Shown here piece by piece: positions 1 through 5,113 of a stretch of DNA of 5,113 nucleotides. The position numbers and the translations under genes were made by a program. The notes beneath the pieces are model-generated. The model searched no databases, was not told the DNA's origin, and saw nothing but the letters and a program-made list of their open reading frames with translations. This DNA is from an uncultured Bacteroidales bacterium (GTDB taxonomy: Bacteria > Bacteroidota > Bacteroidia > Bacteroidales > Muribaculaceae): the NCBI GenBank assembly GCA_900554845.1, contig USIY01000180.1, positions 1-5,113 of the forward strand. Direction: 5' to 3'. How positions within the stretch are numbered: position 1 is the first letter of the stretch; every line of letters starts with the position of its first letter.

Positions 1-431
1 TACTGCAATGCCTGGCTGTAGACCTGGGCTCCTCCTATAATCACCGGCACGTCGGCAGGCCCGCACATCGACACTGCGGCTTCGATGGAGCCGGCGGTTT
101 CAGCATTTGCGGCCTCATACGACAGATCGCGCGTAACGACAATATTCCTGCGTCCCGGCAACGGCTTCTTCGGAAGGGATTCCCACGTTTTACGCCCCAT
201 TATCACAGGATGCCCCATGGTGATCTCCTTGAAATGTCTAAGGTCTTCTCGCAAACGCCAGGGAAGAGCGCCTTCTTTACCGATGGAGCGGTCCTTGCCG
301 CAAGCCACTATACACCACACTTCACGAGGCCGCAACGTATCCGAATTATAAAGTGAAAACGGACTCAGACGCGTCATGTCGACGGCATCGGTCTCCACTG
401 CTTTCGACGGGAAAAGACTTGATATCTCCAT
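1..431 (-). CDS. folA: Dihydrofolate reductase, 5' part (C-terminus off the left edge), with extended N-terminus
   Basis: This gene reads leftward from an ATG at 431-429 and stays open to base 1, giving 143 complete codons. DHFR reduces dihydrofolate to tetrahydrofolate with NADPH in the cytoplasm, for thymidylate, purine and methionine synthesis. The core is easy to recognise: CIVACGKDRSIG (40-51), LPW with W58 (E. coli W22), the substrate-binding acid D63 (E. coli D27) in LREDLRHFK, VIMGRKTWESL (76-86) with T82 (E. coli T46), LPGRRNIVV (91-99) with R94 (E. coli R57), and the NADPH-binding IIGGAQVY (131-138). About 55 C-terminal residues should lie outside the window. Aligned on these residues, the protein carries 36 extra residues before the usual start. 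ATG 431 is preferred because the sequence is open and of coding composition up to it and becomes strongly AT-rich immediately upstream. Alternatives are ATG at 377-375, TTG at 335-333 and GTG at 320-318. Family identity is near certain; the start is less so. Confidence 0.9.
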   Translation of the reverse strand, partial: MEISSLFPSKAVETDAVDMTRLSPFSLYNSDTLRPREVWCIVACGKDRSIGKEGALPWRLREDLRHFKEITMGHPVIMGRKTWESLPKKPLPGRRNIVVTRDLSYEAANAETAGSIEAAVSMCGPADVPVIIGGAQVYSQALQ

Positions 432-492
432 AGATAGAAATTTTGTTTTCGGATTTGATGGTAAAATTACTAAAATAATCGAAATATTTTGG

Positions 493-500
493 TAAATTTG
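493..500 (+). promoter_or_regulatory. Bacteroidota-type -7 promoter box for the Na/Pi cotransporter gene
   Basis: TAAATTTG matches the Bacteroidota housekeeping -7 consensus TAnnTTTG at every fixed position and lies 46 bp before the ATG at 547. A start of transcription around 506-508 would be expected, giving a leader of about 40 nt. No convincing TTTG -33 element is found 19-21 bp upstream (around 468-473); the nearest upstream TTTG (454-457) is too far away. A second, weaker box (TATTTTGG, 485-492) overlaps the upstream side. The call therefore rests on the -7 match and position alone. Confidence 0.5.
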
Positions 501-513
501 CAAAAAATAACCC

Positions 514-534
514 AACCGGTGATCACTGCCGGTT
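514..534. repeat. Perfect 6-bp inverted repeat in the leader of the Na/Pi cotransporter gene
   Basis: AACCGG (514-519) and CCGGTT (529-534) are perfect reverse complements separated by 9 bases. The spacer side also contains an exact 8-bp palindrome, GTGATCAC (519-526). The element is GC-rich inside an otherwise AT-rich gap, starts a few bases after the predicted transcription start, and ends 12 bases before the ATG. It could be an operator for a repressor or a small 5'-leader hairpin affecting translation or mRNA stability. It is not followed by a U-tract, so it is not an intrinsic terminator. Function is unknown; only the symmetry is seen directly. Confidence 0.5.
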
Positions 535-546
535 AAATAGGCCCAC

Positions 547-2346
547 ATGAGCTACACATTCTTAGATTTCCTATGCCTTCTGGCATCAATTTGCCTGTTC
601 CTTTACGGAATGAAGGTAATGAGCGAGGGCCTGCAGAAAGTTGCAGGCGACCGTTTACGCAACATCTTAGGAATAATGACACGCAATCGCGTCACCGGTG
701 TGCTGACCGGAATCGTCATTACCGCGCTTATTCAAAGTTCCAGCGCTTCGACCGTAATGGTGGTCAGCTTCGTGAACGCCGGTCTGATGACGTTGCAGCA
801 GGCCATGGCGGTGATTTTCGGAGCGAATGTAGGCACCACGGTCACCACTTGGATCATCTCCGCTTTCAGCTTTGAGGTAAGCATTTCCGACTATTCCCTC
901 GTACTGCTTGCGATAGGAGTCCCGATGCTCTTCATGAAGAAAAGCGCCTACAAGTCGCTCGGTGAGTTCCTGATAGGATTCTCGCTGCTGTTCATGGGTC
1001 TGGACATGATCTCTGTATATGTACCGAATCTTCAGGAGAATCCGGAAATGTTGAAGTTCGTCACCGACTGGACCAGCATGGGCCTTGGCTCAATACTGAT
1101 TTTCTTTGCTTTGGGCATAGTTTTCACAATGATCGCCCAAAGTTCGGCGGCCACTTTCGCCATAACCCTGATAATGTGCTCGCAGGGATGGATATCGTTC
1201 ACTTTGGGCTGCGCCATAATCCTTGGCGGCAACATCGGTACCACCATCACCCCGATCCTGGCTTCATTGAGCGGAAATATCAACGCAAAACGCACCGCCA
1301 TGGGACATTTGCTGTTCAACGTGCTCGGTTCCATCATCGTGCTATGCATATTCTATCCCTTTATGCATCTTGTGTCCGACATCACATATTGGTGCACAGG
1401 CACCGACCCGATGGACATCAGCGCGGCACAAGAAGCCGGGATGCGCGGCACCACCTTGCTGGACGAAAAGGGTGGATACACCGCCAAGGCTCAAAGTTGC
1501 GTGGCATTCGGCCTGGCGATGTTCCCTACGGTGTTCAACGCATTCAACCTGCTTGTGATGATATGGTTCACAAAACTGTACGTCAAAATCGTCTGCTGGA
1601 TGGTTCCGGCGCGTCACAAGGAGGAAGAGGAGGAATTCACCCTCAAATATATCGGCGGCGGCCTAATGTCGGCATCCGAGCTCAACATTCTCCAGGCTCA
1701 GAAGGAAATACAGCTTTACGGCAAGCGTGTGGACCGTATGCTGAACATGAGCCGCAAGTTGATACACCTCGACCCCAAGACTCAGGAATATCAGGATCTT
1801 TACAACCGCATCGAGAAATACGAACAAATCTCCGACCGTATGGAGATTGAGATTGGCACCTATCTGAACAATACCGCCGAGGGACGCCTCAGCCCAGAGA
1901 GTAAGATGCGCATCGCCGGCATGCTCCGCATAGTCAGCGAGATCGAATCCATCGCCGACGGGTGCTTCAACGTGGCCAAGACTATGCAACGCAAGAACCA
2001 GAACCACGTGGAATTCAATGACAGCGTGATGCATGAGATCGATCAGATGTTTGAGATGGTGACCCAGGCCATGAACAATATGCTGGTTCTTCTTGACGAA
2101 ATGGATCGTCCGGAAAGCAGCCACATCGTGGAGGCTTACAACAAGGAACGCGAAATCAACAACCTGCGCAACAAATTGCGCGACGGCAATATATTCAATA
2201 TCAACAACAAGGAGTACGGTTACCAGGAGGGCATCTTCTTCATGGACATCATCGGCGAGGCCGAGAAACTGGCCGACTACATGCTGAATGTAGTGGAAGG
2301 AGTAAAGCATCAGTTCAAGAGCATCCCCACGGTCTCCGGATCTTGA
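547..2346 (+). CDS. Na/Pi cotransporter family protein with C-terminal PhoU-like domain
   Basis: This is an inner-membrane protein of the NptA/PNaS (SLC34-like) family, expected to move inorganic phosphate with sodium; substrate and direction are known for the family, not shown here. Residues 1-350 hold the transport domain, made of two inverted Na_Pi_cotrans repeats. Each has the hallmark QSS motif followed by a glycine-rich GxNxGTT: QSSSAST at 63-69 with FGANVGTT at 91-98, then AQSSAATF at 197-204 with GGNIGTT at 227-233. Hydrophobic segments lie near 5-21, 50-78, 84-105, 117-130, 140-158, 180-210, 218-240, 255-276 and 316-350. A polar stretch at about 279-315 forms a loop before the last membrane region. 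From about 370 to 590 the protein is soluble and helical, with heptad-like acidic and basic residues as in PhoU domains, which are thought to regulate phosphate transport; a Glu-run at 359-363 marks the junction. The 599-residue length is normal for this fused architecture. ATG 547 directly begins the first hydrophobic helix. No Shine-Dalgarno is visible, as is usual in the phylum. First gene of the rightward run. Confidence 0.93.
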   Translation: MSYTFLDFLCLLASICLFLYGMKVMSEGLQKVAGDRLRNILGIMTRNRVTGVLTGIVITALIQSSSASTVMVVSFVNAGLMTLQQAMAVIFGANVGTTVTTWIISAFSFEVSISDYSLVLLAIGVPMLFMKKSAYKSLGEFLIGFSLLFMGLDMISVYVPNLQENPEMLKFVTDWTSMGLGSILIFFALGIVFTMIAQSSAATFAITLIMCSQGWISFTLGCAIILGGNIGTTITPILASLSGNINAKRTAMGHLLFNVLGSIIVLCIFYPFMHLVSDITYWCTGTDPMDISAAQEAGMRGTTLLDEKGGYTAKAQSCVAFGLAMFPTVFNAFNLLVMIWFTKLYVKIVCWMVPARHKEEEEEFTLKYIGGGLMSASELNILQAQKEIQLYGKRVDRMLNMSRKLIHLDPKTQEYQDLYNRIEKYEQISDRMEIEIGTYLNNTAEGRLSPESKMRIAGMLRIVSEIESIADGCFNVAKTMQRKNQNHVEFNDSVMHEIDQMFEMVTQAMNNMLVLLDEMDRPESSHIVEAYNKEREINNLRNKLRDGNIFNINNKEYGYQEGIFFMDIIGEAEKLADYMLNVVEGVKHQFKSIPTVSGS

Positions 2347-2371
2347 CATTCAACCCTTAATCTTTTCAGCC

Positions 2372-3469
2372 ATGAATACAAATATCGCCGACAATCGCTA
2401 TTGCGTGATAATGTGCGGAGGCATAGGGTCGCGTTTCTGGCCCATGAGCCGCACAGACAAGCCAAAGCAATTCCTGGATATGTTTGGCACGGGCAGGAGC
2501 CTTCTGCAGCTCACCGTGGACCGCATACTTCCAATCTGCAACAAGGAAAATATCATTCTTGTCACCAACCGCGCCTACGTGGACACCATCCGGGAACAGC
2601 TGCCTGAAATAAATCCGGAGCACATTCTTCCCGAACCCGCACGCCGCAACACAGCCCCTTGCATCTGCTGGGTGGCCAACCACATCTATGCCCGCAATCC
2701 CGACGCATCGATCATTACTCTTCCTTCCGATCATCTAATATTGAAAGAAACGGCTTTCCACAAAGCGTTGAAAGAAGGAATTGAATTCGTGGAAGCAGGC
2801 GACCGCCTTCTCACCATAGGTCTGAAACCTTCGTCGCCACATACCGGATACGGATATATCCAGCTGGGAAGGAAAGTGGAAGGCTATGACAATATTCTTA
2901 AAGTTAAATCATTCACCGAAAAGCCGAACCTTGAGATGGCCACGCTCTTCATGAACAGCGGCGAGTTCTACTGGAACTCAGGTATGTTCCTATGGCGCGC
3001 GGACGCCATTCTGAAGGCTTTCGCGGAATATGCCCCTGAAGTCGCGGCCATTTTCGAAAGCGGGAAAGAATGCTTCGGCACGCCCAAGGAGATGGACTTC
3101 ATAAACAAGGTCTTCGGCAACTGTCCCAACATCTCCGTGGACTATGCGATTATGGAGAAGGCACGAAGCGTATACGTGGAGACCGCCGACCTGGGATGGA
3201 GCGACTTAGGCTCTTGGAAGGCTCTCTATCAGACATCGCCCAAGAGTCATGAAGGAAACGTGACCCAAGGGTGCAAAGTGCTGACCAACGACTGCTCGGG
3301 CACTATTTTCGCGGCCGCCGGCGACAAAATCATCGTCGCCGCCGGACTAAAGGACTATATCGTGGCCGACACAGACAACGCTCTGCTGGTGTATCCCATC
3401 GCCGAGGAGCAAAAGATCCGCCAGATGGTCAATGAGGTCAAGGAGCGTTTCGGCGACGAATTCGTCTGA
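2372..3469 (+). CDS. manC: Mannose-1-phosphate guanylyltransferase (short, single-domain type)
   Basis: This cytoplasmic enzyme makes GDP-mannose from mannose-1-phosphate and GTP, feeding synthesis of capsule, O-antigen, GDP-fucose and mannosylated glycans. The nucleotidyltransferase signature is near the N-terminus: GGIGSRFWPMSR (16-27) followed by PKQF (31-34), matching GGxGxRxWPxSRxxxPKQF. Other family blocks are EPARRNTAP (89-97), LPSDH (117-121, with the metal-binding Asp), GYGYIQ (159-164), FTEKP (181-185), WNSGMFLW (201-208) and DLGWSDLGSW (273-282). At 365 residues the protein ends after the nucleotidyltransferase and short left-handed helix region. It lacks the C-terminal cupin-type phosphomannose isomerase domain of the ~470-residue bifunctional enzymes, so mannose-1-phosphate must be supplied by other genes not in this window. 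The ATG at 2372 lies 25 bp after the transporter stop with no terminator between, suggesting read-through. The stop TGA overlaps the next ATG by one base. Position 15 is Cys, where glycine or alanine commonly precedes the GG. Confidence 0.95.
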   Translation: MNTNIADNRYCVIMCGGIGSRFWPMSRTDKPKQFLDMFGTGRSLLQLTVDRILPICNKENIILVTNRAYVDTIREQLPEINPEHILPEPARRNTAPCICWVANHIYARNPDASIITLPSDHLILKETAFHKALKEGIEFVEAGDRLLTIGLKPSSPHTGYGYIQLGRKVEGYDNILKVKSFTEKPNLEMATLFMNSGEFYWNSGMFLWRADAILKAFAEYAPEVAAIFESGKECFGTPKEMDFINKVFGNCPNISVDYAIMEKARSVYVETADLGWSDLGSWKALYQTSPKSHEGNVTQGCKVLTNDCSGTIFAAAGDKIIVAAGLKDYIVADTDNALLVYPIAEEQKIRQMVNEVKERFGDEFV

Positions 3470-4506
3470 TGAACATGCGTCGATTCATACCTCTGATCAT
3501 ACTTCTGACCATTCTGTTGTCAGGATGCAAAAAGAATGAATTCCTTGTGGAGTTCAAGCTTCCCGCCACTGTCAGCGACAGCTATACAATGGTTTACTAT
3601 GCCTCGGATCCGGTCAAGGGCTTTATGATTGACCAAGTGGCTGTGATAACGGCAGGCAAAGGAACGGTGAAATGCATCACGCGGTATCCAACGCTGATAT
3701 ACGTGTTCAAGGGGGGCAACGAGCCGAGTCTGGTAATTTATGCGGAACGTGGTGACAAAATCTTAGTGGAAGGTGACAATCCCTCCCCGCAGACATGGAA
3801 GGTAAGAGGTAACCTTATCAACGAGGAACTGACGGAATGGCGCATGAAGAACCGTCAGGTACTTAGTGAACGCAATCCTGTGAAAGTGAATGATGCTGTC
3901 AGAGATTTCGTGAAAGTTCATACGGACGATCCGGTATCAATGCTTCTTTTGCAGATATATTACGACCGCGGAAGGAACCCTAAAGAATTCGACAGTCTGT
4001 ACAAATCATTGAAAGGGGACGCCGTGGATCCTGAATGGTCGGATCTGGTAAGCCGTAACGATATGGTGGGAGGTTATTCCCCCATGTCGTTCAAGACAGG
4101 GCCTTTGATTTTCCGTACGGCCGGCAACGGTTGCGACACCCTTCGCTTCGACAGCGTGCCCGCGTTACTGTTCTTCGCCAACAACAACTATGGCTCGCGT
4201 GCGGCCGATGTGACCCGAATAAAGGAATTGCTGAAAGAGCGCCGGGACTCGGGCAAGCCTCAGATTGTTGACGTGAACATGGAGCCCGACTCATCGGCGT
4301 GGCGGTATCAGGCGCGCAGGGATTCGTTGAAGGGAGCGGTACGGTCCTGGATGCCCCTATCGTTCAGCGACACGGTGGCAAAATCACTCGGTGTAAAGAC
4401 ACTGCCCACATTCGTTGTGATCGGGAAGGGAGGAGCGATCTTATACCGTGGGACCTCGGCCACAGAAGCCATGTCGGAGCTGCGCAGAGTTGCCAAGAAA
4501 AAATAA
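3469..4506 (+). CDS. Lipoprotein with DUF4369-like N-terminus and thioredoxin-like fold lacking CxxC
   Basis: The N-terminus is a clear type II signal peptide: basic residues R4-R5, a hydrophobic core at 6-17, and lipobox LSGC with C20 as the lipidated cysteine. The mature protein starts CKKNEF, without the acidic run associated with surface export in Bacteroidota, so a periplasm-facing location is inferred. Residues 24-115 are beta-rich and resemble the DUF4369 domain often found before thioredoxin folds in this phylum. Residues 120-200 are mostly helical. Residues 230-343 look like a thioredoxin/AhpC-TSA-type domain: strand PALLFFANNN (231-240), a helix 246-260, strand PQIVDVNM (264-271), then SLGVKTLPTFVVIGKGG (306-322) with the family's cis-proline at P313. 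At the place of the usual WCxxC the sequence is NYGSR (240-244), so both redox cysteines are missing; C69 and C222 are the only cysteines after C20. Thiol-disulfide activity is therefore unlikely. The ATG overlaps the manC stop (TGATG), indicating translational coupling; the ATG at 3475 is an alternative start. Specific function is unknown. Confidence 0.85.
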   Translation: MNMRRFIPLIILLTILLSGCKKNEFLVEFKLPATVSDSYTMVYYASDPVKGFMIDQVAVITAGKGTVKCITRYPTLIYVFKGGNEPSLVIYAERGDKILVEGDNPSPQTWKVRGNLINEELTEWRMKNRQVLSERNPVKVNDAVRDFVKVHTDDPVSMLLLQIYYDRGRNPKEFDSLYKSLKGDAVDPEWSDLVSRNDMVGGYSPMSFKTGPLIFRTAGNGCDTLRFDSVPALLFFANNNYGSRAADVTRIKELLKERRDSGKPQIVDVNMEPDSSAWRYQARRDSLKGAVRSWMPLSFSDTVAKSLGVKTLPTFVVIGKGGAILYRGTSATEAMSELRRVAKKK

Positions 4507-4510
4507 ACAT

Positions 4511-5113
4511 ATGTTGACCAAAGTATTCAGCGCGAGCATACAGGGCATCGACGCCCAGCCTGTAACCATTGAGACAGACATCACACGCGGCTGCGCATAT
4601 AATGTGAGCGGTCTGGCTGATACCACGGTCAAGGAAAGTTATGACCGTATAATTCCGGCCATTCAGCACAGCGGCTATACATACCCCAAGCAAAAAATCA
4701 CCATCAATCTCGCTCCGGCGGATATAAAGAAAGAAGGTTCTGGATTCGACCTTCCTATGACCATCGGAATCCTCACGGCCGGGACTATTATCACCGTCCC
4801 GAATCTTGAAGAGTACATGCTTGCGGGGGAATTGAGTCTGGACGGCTCTTTGCTTCCCGTCAAGGGGGCTCTCCCCATGGCCGTGAAGGCACGTCAGCTT
4901 GGATTCAAAAAACTGATAGTTCCCGAAGGGAATGTCACCGAGGCGGCCGTTGTCAATAATCTGGATGTATACGGAGCCCGGAATCTGAGGGATGTGGTGG
5001 AAATAATGACCGGAGTGTCGGAAATACAGCCTACACGCATCGACACACGGGCTTTTTTCGCAAAGAACGCCAATCATTTCGATTTTGATTTCGCGGAAGT
5101 GAAGGGGCAGGAT
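4511..5113 (+). CDS. comM: ComM/YifB-family Mg-chelatase-like AAA+ ATPase, N-terminal part (runs off the right edge)
   Basis: The frame is open from ATG 4511 to the last base, 201 codons, out of about 510 usual for the family. The visible part is the ChlI-type N-terminal domain, which has a Lon-protease-like (S5) fold. Family landmarks are VFSASIQGIDAQPVTIE (5-21), NVSGLADTTVKES (31-43, family GLPxxAVKES), ITINLAPADIKKEGSGFDLP (63-82), LAGELSLDGSLLPVKGALPMA (near 104-124) and IVPEGNVTEAAVV (136-148). It stops at DFAEVKGQD (193-201), which in relatives lies just before the Walker A ATP-binding loop, so the ATPase core and C-terminal domain are beyond the window. In Vibrio cholerae ComM is a hexameric helicase that promotes branch migration during natural transformation; the role in Bacteroidota is not settled. 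The start lies 4 bp after the lipoprotein stop in an A-rich context without Shine-Dalgarno, which fits co-transcription. Family call is strong; the symbol follows the family. Confidence 0.93.
   Translation, partial: MLTKVFSASIQGIDAQPVTIETDITRGCAYNVSGLADTTVKESYDRIIPAIQHSGYTYPKQKITINLAPADIKKEGSGFDLPMTIGILTAGTIITVPNLEEYMLAGELSLDGSLLPVKGALPMAVKARQLGFKKLIVPEGNVTEAAVVNNLDVYGARNLRDVVEIMTGVSEIQPTRIDTRAFFAKNANHFDFDFAEVKGQD

Noticed and set aside
85..351. Plus-strand open frame of 88 codons at the left end
   Set aside because: It is antisense to the clearly recognisable DHFR gene and its translation shows no family features.
470..504. Possible minus-strand promoter for folA: TTTG at 504-501 and TATTTTAG at 477-470
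   Set aside because: The -7 box has one mismatch and the spacer is 23 bp, longer than the usual 19-21 bp; in AT-rich DNA this is weak evidence, although some folA promoter must lie in this gap or further upstream.
1176..1850. Plus-strand 224-codon open frame inside the cotransporter gene in another frame
   Set aside because: The translation is rich in Arg, His and Gly with no domain, typical of an out-of-frame shadow of a conserved gene.
1663..2349. Minus-strand open frame of 228 codons opposite the PhoU-like domain
   Set aside because: It mirrors codon bias of the sense gene (His/Val/Leu-rich translation) and has no recognisable domain; the sense strand is explained by the cotransporter.
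2347..2371. Terminator or promoter between the cotransporter gene and manC
   Set aside because: The 25-bp gap has neither a stem-loop nor a full TAnnTTTG box (TAATCTTTT is a poor match).
3319..3341. Inverted repeat CGGCGAC / GTCGCCG with a 9-base spacer inside manC
   Set aside because: It encodes part of the conserved C-terminal region (AAAGDKIIVAAG) and is explained by GC-rich Ala/Gly codons; there is no U-tract or gap to suggest a terminator.
4364..5077. Minus-strand 237-codon open frame across the lipoprotein end and ComM start
   Set aside because: It runs antisense through two well-supported genes and their junction; no domain or promoter supports it.

Overview
The window looks like an ordinary chromosomal stretch from a Bacteroidales bacterium, possibly from a Muribaculaceae/Bacteroides-like lineage. 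The clues are the Bacteroidota-type -7 promoter box (TAnnTTTG), start codons without Shine-Dalgarno sequences, a lipoprotein of the DUF4369-plus-thioredoxin-fold style typical of the phylum, a Na/Pi cotransporter fused to a PhoU-like domain, and a short ManC without the isomerase domain. The coding sequence is roughly half G+C, with a sharply AT-rich intergenic gap. The lineage is inferred from these features, not from a database search.

Layout: positions 1-431 hold the 5' part of a minus-strand dihydrofolate reductase gene (folA) that runs off the left edge. It has an unusual N-terminal extension of about 36 residues. A divergent 115-bp intergenic region (432-546) carries a good plus-strand -7 box (493-500) and, just after the expected transcription start, a perfect 6+6 inverted repeat (514-534). 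Four plus-strand genes follow, tightly packed: a 599-residue Na/Pi cotransporter with a PhoU-like tail (547-2346), mannose-1-phosphate guanylyltransferase manC (2372-3469), a lipoprotein with a thioredoxin-like fold but no CxxC (3469-4506), and the N-terminal 201 codons of a ComM/YifB-family Mg-chelatase-like AAA+ protein (4511-5113, cut by the right edge). The gaps are 25 bp, a 1-bp overlap and 4 bp, with no terminator visible between them, so they may form one transcription unit driven from the 493-500 box.

Functionally the run is mixed: phosphate transport, GDP-mannose supply for glycans, an envelope lipoprotein and a DNA-processing ATPase. No single pathway joins them, and co-transcription may reflect compact genome organisation rather than a dedicated system. 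I found no mobile element, CRISPR array, tRNA, rRNA or defence system. The points most worth a second look are the extended DHFR N-terminus, the redox-dead thioredoxin-like lipoprotein that overlaps manC, and the inverted repeat in the transporter leader.
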